Shown here piece after piece: positions 7,975-15,958 of a DNA stretch of 45,960 bases (its first letter is position 1; every line of letters begins with the position of its first letter). Below the pieces are notes generated by a model that saw only the letters and a program-made list of their open reading frames with translations, was not told where the DNA came from and searched no databases. Source of the DNA: Saprospiraceae bacterium (GTDB lineage: Bacteria; Bacteroidota; Bacteroidia; Chitinophagales; Saprospiraceae); the NCBI GenBank assembly GCA_020627825.1, contig JAHDGD010000014.1, positions 1 to 45,960 of the forward strand. Direction: 5' to 3'. The translations under genes and the position numbers were made by a program.

Positions 7975-8430
7975 ATGAGTATTGAAAAAGACTTGAAACA
8001 AAATAAGCCGTTTGGTACAATGCAGGAAAAATGCTTGGTTAATATCATGTACACCTGTAGATTCATAGAAAGTAATATCAAAAAGCTTTACAAGAGCTAC
8101 GGGATTACTGGAAAACAATACAATATTTTGAGAATTTTAAGAGGGGCAGGAAAACCAATAAGTACACAAGTTATACGAGATCGCATGATTGACAGAATGT
8201 CTGATATTTCTAGGATCGTAGACCGATTAGTAGATAAAGATTTTGTTTCTAAATGCATCAACAAAGAAGATAAGCGTCTTGTTGACGTTACGTTATCACA
8301 AAAAGGAAAAGACCTTTTAGAAACGATAGATAAAAATATAGGACCTGAAGATTATGATACACATAATCTTTCACATCAAGAAGCAGAAACGTTAAACAAG
8401 CTTCTCGACAAAATAAGAGGATACAATTAA
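7975..8430 (+). CDS. MarR family transcriptional regulator
   Basis: A 151-residue winged-helix repressor. The N-terminal dimerisation helices are followed by the DNA-reading part at about residues 55-105 (ISTQVIRDRMIDRMSDISRIVDRLVDKDFV) and the wing (KEDKRLVDVTLSQKGKDLL), which carries the family's Asp-Lys-Arg signature. It precedes a YceI gene by 20 bases, a common pairing in Bacteroidota, and a strong palindrome sits just before its start, so autoregulation is likely. The inducing ligand cannot be told; there is no conspicuous redox-sensing Cys pair of the OhrR type, although two Cys occur at about residues 20 and 28. Confidence 0.93.
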   Translation: MSIEKDLKQNKPFGTMQEKCLVNIMYTCRFIESNIKKLYKSYGITGKQYNILRILRGAGKPISTQVIRDRMIDRMSDISRIVDRLVDKDFVSKCINKEDKRLVDVTLSQKGKDLLETIDKNIGPEDYDTHNLSHQEAETLNKLLDKIRGYN

Positions 8431-8450
8431 CAACAAATAAATTTTTTATA

Positions 8451-9041
8451 ATGAAATTATTATCAATAGGGCTATTGCCTTTACTATTCTTAGTTGGACT
8501 TTTTACAACAACCGAAACAGAACCGATTACTGGTGAAGTAAGTTCTTCACTTATCACTTGGAAAGCTTACAAAGTAACTGGGAGTCATGCTGGTACTGTC
8601 GATTTAAAAAGCTCGAATCTTGATTTCGATGCAGATGGAAACTTGACTGGAGGGAACTTTGTCATAGACATGAACTCAATTGCTGTAACTGATATCACAG
8701 GAGAATATGCTGATAAATTGAAAGGACATTTAATGAGCGATGATTTCTTTGGTGTTGCGAATCATCCTACAGCAACATTAAATATTACAAAAGTAGCTGC
8801 AAAGGGGACTCCTGGAGAATATAAAGTCACCGCTGACCTTACTATAAAAGGAAAGACAGCTCCAGTAAAATTCTACACAAAAATCACTGAAGTAGATGGG
8901 ATGAAAAAAGCTACTGCAGATATCAAGGTAGACCGTACGGAATACGATGTTCAATATGGGTCAGGCTCTTTCTTCTCTAATCTAGGAGACAAGACTATTT
9001 ACGATGAGTTTGACATCACCGTAGAATTGATTATCAAATAA
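8451..9041 (+). CDS. YceI family periplasmic lipid-binding-like protein
   Basis: A 196-residue secreted protein with a hydrophobic N-terminal signal (MKLLSIGLLPLLFLVGLF) and the YceI lipocalin-like barrel from about residue 30 to the end: SSLITWKAYKVTGSHAGTVDLK, the HLMSDDFFGVANHPTATLNI block, then ADLTIKGKTAPVKF. YceI proteins bind isoprenoid-like lipids and are induced by base or osmotic stress in E. coli; the role here is not known. It is the second gene of the marR operon and ends at a strong terminator shared with tag. Confidence 0.93.
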   Translation: MKLLSIGLLPLLFLVGLFTTTETEPITGEVSSSLITWKAYKVTGSHAGTVDLKSSNLDFDADGNLTGGNFVIDMNSIAVTDITGEYADKLKGHLMSDDFFGVANHPTATLNITKVAAKGTPGEYKVTADLTIKGKTAPVKFYTKITEVDGMKKATADIKVDRTEYDVQYGSGSFFSNLGDKTIYDEFDITVELIIK

Positions 9042-9090
9042 TAGATGAGACCGTGTTGAAATTATTCAACACCATCCATACATCAAAGAA

Positions 9091-9121
9091 AAAGGCTACG
9101 AAAAAGAATTTCGTAGCCTTT
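9091..9121. terminator. Bidirectional terminator between yceI and tag
   Basis: A perfect 13-bp stem (9091-9103 with 9109-9121) has a 5-base AAGAA loop. The right arm runs into more T (plus strand) and the left arm is preceded by A (minus strand). It serves two convergent genes, and its right end touches the tag stop region. Confidence 0.9.
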
Positions 9122-9122
9122 T

Positions 9123-9698
9123 TTATGCCATTTCTTTACATTCTTGGTATCGAAAACAATCTACAATATGATCATTTACCATTCCCGTTGCCTGCATATG
9201 TGCATACATTATTGTTGAGCCCACAAACTTAAACCCATCCTTTTTCATTTGCTTGGACATGGCATCACTAATAGGAGAAGTTGCTGGTACTTCTTTTAAT
9301 GTTTTAAAAGCATTTACAGTTACCTTCCCATCATTGAATCTCCAGAAATAATCTGAAAAACTCATTCCAGAATCCTTAATCTTGAGATATATTTGAGCAT
9401 TTGTTATAGCAGCCCTTACTTTTAGTTTGTTTCGAATAATACCAGGATTTTGCAATAATTCTTGAACCTTTTCTTCAGAATACTTTGCCATTTTTTCCGC
9501 ATTGAACCCATCAAAAGCCTCTCTAAAATGCTCTCTCTTATTCAAAATGGTACTCCATGACAGTCCAGCTTGATTGCCTTCTAGAATTAACATTTCAAAT
9601 AAATGCTGGTCATCAAAACTTGGAACACCCCATTCTTTATCGTGATATTCCTGGTACAAAGTACTTCCCATACACCAATCACATTTTATTTTTTCCAT
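9123..9698 (-). CDS. tag: DNA-3-methyladenine glycosylase I
   Basis: The 191-residue product is the Tag base-excision enzyme that removes 3-methyladenine from alkylated DNA. It carries the N-terminal CDWC...YHDKEWG block (zinc ligands Cys6 and His19 by alignment to E. coli Cys4 and His17). It also has the DDQHLFEMLILEGNQAGLSW core and the C-terminal DHIVDC pair, with His and Cys four apart as in the E. coli His175/Cys179 pair. It lies 19 bases after the ABC permease gene and is probably read in the same operon. An alkyl-transfer repair gene (ogt) is transcribed from the other side of the same cluster. Confidence 0.96.
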   Translation of the reverse strand: MEKIKCDWCMGSTLYQEYHDKEWGVPSFDDQHLFEMLILEGNQAGLSWSTILNKREHFREAFDGFNAEKMAKYSEEKVQELLQNPGIIRNKLKVRAAITNAQIYLKIKDSGMSFSDYFWRFNDGKVTVNAFKTLKEVPATSPISDAMSKQMKKDGFKFVGSTIMYAHMQATGMVNDHIVDCFRYQECKEMA

Positions 9699-9717
9699 AT
9701 CGTTTATTTAATAACCG

Positions 9718-11034
9718 TTAATAAAACAACCATTTAGCCAACTCCTTCAGAGACGTTTTCTTTCCATATAATAAAATACCAACACGATAAATTTTACCTG
9801 TCATCCAAATCATACCTACAACCGTGCCTATCATTAACAAAATAGAAAGTCCTACTTGCCATAATGGAGGATCAAAAGCCAATCTCGCAGGTAATAATAT
9901 AGGACTAAATAAAGGAAACATCGAACCGAAAATCGCTAAATTACCATTGGGGTTATCAATAATTGGCATGATCAATGAAAAAGCAATAATCACAGGAATA
10001 ATAATAGGAATCATTAACGATTGTGACTCCCCCATATCGTCTCCCATAGCTGCACCTATTGCGGCAAACATCGAAGAATAAATGAAAAATCCTCCCAGAA
10101 AACAAATAATAAAAACAGGTATTATTAATACCCAATTCATCCTTCCTAACTCCATTATTATATTCGATAAAGACAACTCATTTAATTGTTCTTGAGGAAT
10201 AGCTGCATTAACATCTGACATACTTGAAAATTGTGAAGAATCTATTCCCATAAAATAACTTACAACAAGTAAGATTATTGGCGTAAGAATAATCCATACT
10301 AATAATTGTGAAAGCCCCACTGCTCCTACACCTAGAATTTTACCTAGCATGAGTTTAAAAGGCTTTACAGAAGAAATAATAACTTCAACTATACGATTAA
10401 TTTTTTCTTCCATTACAGATCGCATAACCATTCCTCCGTATATAAAAATCACCATATACATAAGAAATCCCATAATAAACCCTATTCCACTGCCTACTAA
10501 GGTATTCAGTTTGCTCTCATTTGACTTTCCTTTTGATGCAAGAAAATCCGCATTCTCAATGTTCACTTTCACATCAAATGAGGAAATTATGTCTTGATCC
10601 ACTTGAGAGGTTTCGATCCGTTGCAACCGAAACGCTTCTTCAATATCTTCCTCGATATCATCAATTCCATTAATCCCCATTTTTTCTTTACTCAAATACG
10701 TAGCTTGAGCTTTGTTTCCATTTGCAGCATTTGAAGGAATCTGTATAAAAACATCATACTCATTTAGTTCGTATTCTTCCCGCGCCTTTTTAGCGTCAAG
10801 ATCCGTATACACATAGCTCAAGTTTCCGTCTTCAGACAAGTAAGAACCTGTCAACTTTCCTTCGTCAAGTACTAACGCAGTTTTTTCTTTATCTCCCGAA
10901 TAATAGCCTATCAAGGCAGAAAACACAAAAAAAGCACCAAAAGCAAGAGGTGTCAATAAAGTAGCCAGAATAAAACTTTTCGATTTTACACGAACCATAT
11001 ATTCCCTAGCGGTGATCGTCCATAATTTATTCAT
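9718..11034 (-). CDS. ABC-2 type transporter permease (NatB-like)
   Basis: A 438-residue permease with one N-terminal membrane helix (about 20-45), a large extracytoplasmic domain (about 50-175) and about five clustered helices to the C-terminus, including the stretch with GGMVMRSVMEEKINRIVEVIISSVKP that is typical of NatB/ABC-2 exporters. It follows its ATPase by only 2 bases. Substrates of this family range from sodium to antibiotics and lipids, so none is assigned. Its C-terminal neighbour is tag. Confidence 0.9.
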   Translation of the reverse strand: MNKLWTITAREYMVRVKSKSFILATLLTPLAFGAFFVFSALIGYYSGDKEKTALVLDEGKLTGSYLSEDGNLSYVYTDLDAKKAREEYELNEYDVFIQIPSNAANGNKAQATYLSKEKMGINGIDDIEEDIEEAFRLQRIETSQVDQDIISSFDVKVNIENADFLASKGKSNESKLNTLVGSGIGFIMGFLMYMVIFIYGGMVMRSVMEEKINRIVEVIISSVKPFKLMLGKILGVGAVGLSQLLVWIILTPIILLVVSYFMGIDSSQFSSMSDVNAAIPQEQLNELSLSNIIMELGRMNWVLIIPVFIICFLGGFFIYSSMFAAIGAAMGDDMGESQSLMIPIIIPVIIAFSLIMPIIDNPNGNLAIFGSMFPLFSPILLPARLAFDPPLWQVGLSILLMIGTVVGMIWMTGKIYRVGILLYGKKTSLKELAKWLFY

Positions 11035-11036
11035 GC

Positions 11037-11933
11037 CTAATTATTTTGAACCAGTTTAATAAAAATATCATTGATACTCGGAAGAATCTCTTGAAATGCT
11101 TTAATTCGAACACCTCCATTGATTTGAGTTTTAAGAAAATCGAAAACATGATCATCGGTTTCACCCATTAATTCAAATGATGAATTCCCCATATTTTGAA
11201 TAGAAACAGCTTGATTTTCAATTAACGAGCTACCGTTGTGCAATTCAAGATGATATTTATTTTCTTTGAAATTTTCTTTTATGTCATCAACATTTCCAGT
11301 AAGCTGAACTTTTCCTTTGTTTATAAGTACGAGGTCTTCACATATTTCTTCCACACTCTCCATACGATGTGTCGAAAAAATGATACTTGCGCCCTCAGCG
11401 TTTAACCGTGCAATTTCCTCTTTTATAATATTCGTATTGACAGGATCCAATCCTGAAAAAGGCTCATCTAATATAATTAAACTGGGTTCGTGAAGAACAG
11501 TAGCAATAAATTGGATTTTTTGTTGCATTCCTTTCGATAATTCTTGGACCTTTTTATTATACCAAGCTTCTATATCTAGTCTATCCAACCAATAATTAAT
11601 TTTATTTTTTGCTTCTTTTACGGTCATCCCCTTCAGCTCTGCGAGGTAGATCAAGTGTTCTCCTACCTTCATTTTTTTATACAAGCCACGTTCTTCAGGC
11701 ATATAACCAATATGTTCAGGAGTTCTTTTGTTTATTGGATTTCCATCCAAAAGGACTGAACCACTATCAGCAGCTGTGATACTTGTTATGATTCGAATTA
11801 AGGACGTTTTCCCAGCGCCATTTGGCCCTAGCAATCCGAAAATTTTACCTTTTTTCATGTCAAAAGACACATTATCCACTGCTCTGTGGTTTTTATAGTC
11901 TTTAACGACATTGGAAAGTGAGAGTACATTCAT
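11037..11933 (-). CDS. ABC transporter ATP-binding protein (NatA-like)
   Basis: The 298-residue nucleotide-binding subunit of the exporter. It has Walker A (GLLGPNGAGKTS, about residue 34), the signature loop LSKGMQQ, Walker B with catalytic Glu (LIILDEPFSGLDP) and the switch His (STHRMESVEE). The last 80 residues form the extra C-terminal domain of NatA-type ATPases. The frame stays open 18 codons upstream, but the family start (MNVLSLSNVVKDYKN) is at 11933, which I chose. It diverges from ogt across about 107 bases. Confidence 0.94.
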   Translation of the reverse strand: MNVLSLSNVVKDYKNHRAVDNVSFDMKKGKIFGLLGPNGAGKTSLIRIITSITAADSGSVLLDGNPINKRTPEHIGYMPEERGLYKKMKVGEHLIYLAELKGMTVKEAKNKINYWLDRLDIEAWYNKKVQELSKGMQQKIQFIATVLHEPSLIILDEPFSGLDPVNTNIIKEEIARLNAEGASIIFSTHRMESVEEICEDLVLINKGKVQLTGNVDDIKENFKENKYHLELHNGSSLIENQAVSIQNMGNSSFELMGETDDHVFDFLKTQINGGVRIKAFQEILPSINDIFIKLVQNN

Positions 11934-12040
11934 ATCGTATAGGTTTTCTGAATCAACAAAATAAAAAAGATTATAAATCCTTTGCACACATTTATAAGAT
12001 TATTACACTACTTTTATCGATAAACAAAGCTTTTTTTAAA

Positions 12041-12514
12041 ATGAAATTCCGTTGTTCTTATGAATCGCCACTTGGAATATTACATATTCATTCTTCGCAA
12101 AATGGTATTACGAAAATAGAGCGCAATATTAAAATCTTACCGTATGTATCTGATGCTTTTTTGGGTCAAGCCCAAAAAGAGCTAGATGAATATTTTGTGG
12201 GTAAAAGACAACAATTTACTGTACCCTTGGATTTGTCGATAGGGACTCCTTTTCAACAAGAAGTGTGGAATACCTTATGCAACATTTCATATGGTGAAGT
12301 CAAATCTTATTCGGATCTTGCTTTATTATGCGGAGATATAAAAAAAGTAAGAGCTGTGGGAAGAGCAAATGGTGCAAACCCTGTTCCTATAATTGTACCT
12401 TGTCATCGCGTCATAGGAAAAAATGCTAAATTGGTAGGCTATTCACAAGGTCTAGATATGAAAGCTTTCCTTTTGAAGCTCGAAAAAGCACCTATCATGC
12501 ATACCTTATTCTGA
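12041..12514 (+). CDS. ogt: Methylated-DNA--protein-cysteine methyltransferase
   Basis: The 157-residue suicide repair protein transfers methyl groups from O6-methylguanine to its own cysteine. The active site IVPCHRVIG is intact, preceded by the recognition helix region GTPFQQEVWNTLCNISYGEVKSYSDLA and the VRAVGRANGANP arginine-finger stretch. The frame is open 41 codons upstream, but the family begins at the ATG at 12041 (MKFRCSYESPLGILHI). Its TGA stop overlaps the ATG of the next gene, giving translational coupling. One copy of the 15-base GGGTCAAGCCCAAAA repeat lies inside it at 12163-12177 and encodes GQAQK. Confidence 0.94.
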   Translation: MKFRCSYESPLGILHIHSSQNGITKIERNIKILPYVSDAFLGQAQKELDEYFVGKRQQFTVPLDLSIGTPFQQEVWNTLCNISYGEVKSYSDLALLCGDIKKVRAVGRANGANPVPIIVPCHRVIGKNAKLVGYSQGLDMKAFLLKLEKAPIMHTLF

Positions 12515-13101
12515 TGATGAATAAAATGAATCAATTACTAAAAGAAATCAGATCTTGCACTATCTGCCAAGATCATTTGCCTTTGGGTCCCAACCCAATC
12601 GTTACTTGTCATCCTAAAAGTAAGGTAATTATAATTGGTCAAGCACCAGGTCATATTGTACATGAAAGTTCCAAACCTTGGTCAGATAAAAGTGGAAAAC
12701 GATTAAGAGAGTGGCTAGGGGTTTCGGAAGAATCTTTTTACAATACCGAAAACTTCGCCATTGTCCCCATGGGGTTCTGTTACCCAGGAAAAGGGAAGAC
12801 AGGAGATCTTCCGCCTAGAAAAGAATGCGCACCGCAATGGCATAACAAGCTTTTGACGGAAGTCAAAGGAGACCCTTTATTTTTATTGATCGGTAAATAT
12901 GCACAAGACTATTACTTGCCAGAAGTAAAAAAATTAAACTTGACGACGAAAGTGATGCAGTTTCCTGAATACCTCCCACAGTTTTTTGTATTGCCTCACC
13001 CATCGCCATTAAACAATCGTTGGATGGCCAAAAACCCATGGTTCGAAAAAGAAAATATTCCCGTATTAAGAGCTGAAATAAGAAAACGTGGTGTTTCCTA
13101 G
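12514..13101 (+). CDS. Uracil-DNA glycosylase family protein, probable Fe-S type
   Basis: A 195-residue member of the uracil-DNA glycosylase superfamily. Motif I is GQAPG (residues 42-46) and motif II is HPSPLN (162-167). Cys15, Cys18, Cys89 and Cys105 fit the CxxC...C-x15-C pattern of [4Fe-4S] ligands in families 4 and 5. Motif I lacks the usual acidic residue pair, so the exact subfamily and base specificity are open. The ATG at 12514 overlaps the ogt stop as ATGA; another ATG follows immediately at 12517. Coupling to ogt suggests a joint base-damage response. Confidence 0.8.
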   Translation: MMNKMNQLLKEIRSCTICQDHLPLGPNPIVTCHPKSKVIIIGQAPGHIVHESSKPWSDKSGKRLREWLGVSEESFYNTENFAIVPMGFCYPGKGKTGDLPPRKECAPQWHNKLLTEVKGDPLFLLIGKYAQDYYLPEVKKLNLTTKVMQFPEYLPQFFVLPHPSPLNNRWMAKNPWFEKENIPVLRAEIRKRGVS

Positions 13102-13110
13102 CGAAAAGTG

Positions 13111-13118
13111 TATCTTTG
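13111..13118 (+). promoter_or_regulatory. -7 box of the small protein-mutL-rhomboid operon
   Basis: TATCTTTG matches TAnnTTTG. Predicted start about 13125, so the downstream gene must begin at ATG 13133 and not at the earlier in-frame ATG at 13088. The -33 element is not clear. Confidence 0.5.
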
Positions 13119-13132
13119 AAAAAAGCGTTGAG

Positions 13133-13447
13133 ATGAGAATATTTGGTAGAAGAGAAAAACCGACTGGTTTCAATTATATTCCTCAATTTTATGATGAGAG
13201 AAAAGAAAAATTGGATAATCTGATGAAAGATTATAACACCACGGATGAAGCATCCATGGAGGCCATGAAAGCCAGAATTAAAATGGGCTATTCTTCTCGT
13301 CCTTATTACTACGACAAAAACAATACGGGATCCAAATTAAGAAGAAAAAGTAACATGAGAGTAATGCTTATCATTGCTATTTTACTCATACTTTTGATAA
13401 CAGCATTAACGAACTTCGGAACCATATTACAAGAAATCGCAAAATAA
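13133..13447 (+). CDS. Small single-pass membrane protein upstream of mutL
   Basis: A 104-residue protein I do not recognise. It has about 70 polar, basic N-terminal residues (MRIFGRREKPTGFNYIPQFYDERKEKLD) followed by one membrane helix near residues 77-95 (VMLIIAILLILLITALTNF) and a short tail, so most of it should face the cytoplasm. It ends directly before the mutL ATG and opens that operon. Small proteins of this kind upstream of mutL are familiar to me in Bacteroidota, but I know no function. The longer frame from 13088 is unlikely because it begins upstream of the -7 box. Confidence 0.75.
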   Translation: MRIFGRREKPTGFNYIPQFYDERKEKLDNLMKDYNTTDEASMEAMKARIKMGYSSRPYYYDKNNTGSKLRRKSNMRVMLIIAILLILLITALTNFGTILQEIAK

Positions 13448-15307
13448 ATGAGTGACATAATTCAGTTGCTTCCAGACTCTATCGCAAACCAGATAGCTGC
13501 TGGGGAAGTGGTTCAAAGACCGTCTTCCGCAGTAAAAGAATTGCTTGAAAATGCTATAGATGCTGGTAGTTCTTCCATAAAGCTAATTCTAAAAAATGCT
13601 GGAAAAACACTTATTCAAGTTATCGATGATGGCAAGGGTATGTCGCCAATGGATGCAAGAATGTGTTTCGAACGTCATGCCACTTCCAAGATTCGCAATG
13701 CTGATGATCTTTTTGCCATTCACACCATGGGGTTTCGTGGTGAAGCAATGGCTTCTATTGCCGCAATTGCACAAGTGGAGTTAATAACGAAAGAAAAGGA
13801 TAGTGACTTAGGAACAATGCTCCACATTGCAGGAAGTACTCTTACAAAACAAGAACCCTGTCAAGCTGCGGATGGAACCTCTATTTCAGTGAAAAATTTA
13901 TTTTTTAATGTTCCTGCACGACGCAAATTCTTGAAATCAGAAGCAACAGAATACAAACATATTCTTGATGAATTTCATAGAATTGTATTGTGCTATCCCC
14001 ATATAAAATTTTCATTGTTTCATAACAACAATGAGATTTATCATCTTCCCTCAAGCAATCTAAGGCAACGAATAGTAAATGTTTTCGGGCGAGCAATGAA
14101 TGAAAAATTGGTCCCTTTAGAAGAAAATACGGATACCCTTGGGATTACAGGATTTATATTAAAACCTCAATATGCAAGAAAAACAAGAGGTGATCAATAT
14201 CTATTCGTAAACAATCGATTTATTAAAAGCAACTACATGAATCATGCGGTTCGATTCGCATTTGAAAATTTAATATCTGCCGATTTACATCCTGGTTTTT
14301 TTATCTACTTGACCATCGATCCTGCCAAAATTGATGTTAATGTTCATCCTACCAAACAAGAAATAAAATTCGAAGAAGAACGGCTTATTTACAACTATAT
14401 AAAAGTGGCTATCCGTCATGCTCTTGGCAAACATAACTTAACCCCTTCTATTGATTTTGATTCAACAAACTTTAATTCTACGGTTCCGAATCCTTCAACC
14501 GGATTTACTTCTGTTCCATCTTCTATGGGATCTACTAATTCTAGAGAAGATGCATATGATAGCTATAAAAAACAAGAAAAAGCGAATGTAAAAAACTGGG
14601 AATCATTATACGAGGGTCTGATTGATATAAAACCAGAAGAGACACAGAATCCGAATGAACAGAACGAAGGGAATGTATTCACTGTAAAGAGTAAAATCTT
14701 TCAAGAAGAAAAAGAAGATAAACTGATCCAAGACTTTCAAGATCAACAATTTTTTCAATTACATAATCGATATATTCTATCTCCTATAAAGTCTGGCTTC
14801 ATCTTGATCGACCAACAAGCAGCACATGAACGGATACTATATGAAAAATATCTTAATCATATAGATACCGAAACGAAAAGTGCTCAACAAAGTTTGTTTC
14901 CTGAAACGATAGATTTGTCTGCATCTCAAGCAGAAATGCTTAAAAACGTATTGCCATATTTAGTTGCAATGGGTTGGGAAATCGAAGATTTTGGTGGTCA
15001 TTCATTCATCATTCGAAGCCTACCTGAATCCTTCGAACAACAAGGTGAAATCAAGGATGAATTACTCAGTTTGGTAGAGAACATCACAGATGAAAAAGAT
15101 GTTAAAAAGGAAAAAGAATTGATGGCTAGAAGAATGGCAAAAAGAATGTCCGTTCGCAAATACAAAAAGTTGACTCTGGAGGAAATGAAGTCCTTAGTCA
15201 ATACTTTATTTGCTTGCGAACACCCTTATCTTTCTCCTTCTAATAAAAGTGTCATTACAACCTTTACCTTAGAAGAAATCATGCAACGCTTTAATATTAC
15301 AAAATGA
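13448..15307 (+). CDS. mutL: DNA mismatch repair protein MutL
   Basis: A 619-residue MutL. The GHKL ATPase is at about 1-330: ELLENAIDAGS, DDGKGM and TMGFRGEA are intact, followed by a variable acidic linker (about 335-440) and a C-terminal dimerisation domain. The metal-binding endonuclease motif, usually DQHA(x)2E(x)4E, reads DQQAAHERILYE at residue 455, so its His is Gln while both Glu are present. The downstream ACEHP replaces the usual CPHGRP. Nicking activity is therefore uncertain. The gene abuts the small membrane protein and overlaps the rhomboid gene by 4 bases. Confidence 0.96.
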   Translation: MSDIIQLLPDSIANQIAAGEVVQRPSSAVKELLENAIDAGSSSIKLILKNAGKTLIQVIDDGKGMSPMDARMCFERHATSKIRNADDLFAIHTMGFRGEAMASIAAIAQVELITKEKDSDLGTMLHIAGSTLTKQEPCQAADGTSISVKNLFFNVPARRKFLKSEATEYKHILDEFHRIVLCYPHIKFSLFHNNNEIYHLPSSNLRQRIVNVFGRAMNEKLVPLEENTDTLGITGFILKPQYARKTRGDQYLFVNNRFIKSNYMNHAVRFAFENLISADLHPGFFIYLTIDPAKIDVNVHPTKQEIKFEEERLIYNYIKVAIRHALGKHNLTPSIDFDSTNFNSTVPNPSTGFTSVPSSMGSTNSREDAYDSYKKQEKANVKNWESLYEGLIDIKPEETQNPNEQNEGNVFTVKSKIFQEEKEDKLIQDFQDQQFFQLHNRYILSPIKSGFILIDQQAAHERILYEKYLNHIDTETKSAQQSLFPETIDLSASQAEMLKNVLPYLVAMGWEIEDFGGHSFIIRSLPESFEQQGEIKDELLSLVENITDEKDVKKEKELMARRMAKRMSVRKYKKLTLEEMKSLVNTLFACEHPYLSPSNKSVITTFTLEEIMQRFNITK

Positions 15308-15891
15308 TACAGATTACACCAGTTGTTAAAAATCTATTGATCATCAATATTTTTGTTTTTGTATCCATTGCCATTACAAGGATGCAATTACCAGAGTTAG
15401 TCTATTATATGCCTTTGCATCGATTGAATAACCCATATTTTCAGCCATTTCAGTTCGTTACAAGCATGTTTACACACTATAGTTTAGGGCATATCTTTTT
15501 CAACATGCTGACTTTGTTTTTTTTCGGACCATTGGTAGAAAATCGAATTGGTCCTCGAAAAACCTTCTTTGCCTATTTGATCGGTGGCTTGTTATCAGCT
15601 ATTGTTTTCTTTATCTTCTTTAGCTTTATACAACCCACCAATTTCCATTTACTTGGTGCATCGGGAGCAGTTTATACTATAATCGTACTTGCTGCATTAT
15701 ACTATCCGAACATGAAAGCTGGCTTGTTATTTTTACCTTTTCAATTTCCACTTGGATACATGGCGGCTGCTTTTATTACACTTGATATTTTGTTCTTTCG
15801 ATCAGGAGCAAGTACAGGTACAGCACACCTTGCCCATTTAGCAGGAGCTGCACTAGGGTTTATTCTATACTATTGGTGGGAAAAGAGATAA
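15304..15891 (+). CDS. Rhomboid family intramembrane serine protease
   Basis: A 195-residue polytopic protein with about six membrane helices. The catalytic Ser lies in GASGAVY (Ser120) and the catalytic His in AHLAGAALG (His178), giving the rhomboid dyad. The first loop contains the HYSLGHIFFNMLTLFFFG stretch, with the conserved His and Asn of the oxyanion site. It cleaves membrane-protein substrates within the bilayer; the substrate here is unknown. Its ATG overlaps the mutL stop (ATGA), so the two are translationally coupled, although no functional tie to mismatch repair is known. Confidence 0.95.
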   Translation: MIQITPVVKNLLIINIFVFVSIAITRMQLPELVYYMPLHRLNNPYFQPFQFVTSMFTHYSLGHIFFNMLTLFFFGPLVENRIGPRKTFFAYLIGGLLSAIVFFIFFSFIQPTNFHLLGASGAVYTIIVLAALYYPNMKAGLLFLPFQFPLGYMAAAFITLDILFFRSGASTGTAHLAHLAGAALGFILYYWWEKR

Positions 15892-15958
15892 ATTTCTTAT
15901 CCAATATCACGTCAACGTATATTACTATTTGCACTTTAAAATGGAGAATTTCTATTTG

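Noticed and set aside
11918-12040. Upstream extension of the ogt frame
   Set aside because: The first 41 codons overlap the divergent ABC ATPase start and do not resemble the methyltransferase family.
15919-15940. ACTATTTGCACT shared with about 26347 as a promoter or repeat
   Set aside because: The match is short, the spacing inside the box is one base off the -7 consensus, and no gene follows it at 15.9 kb.
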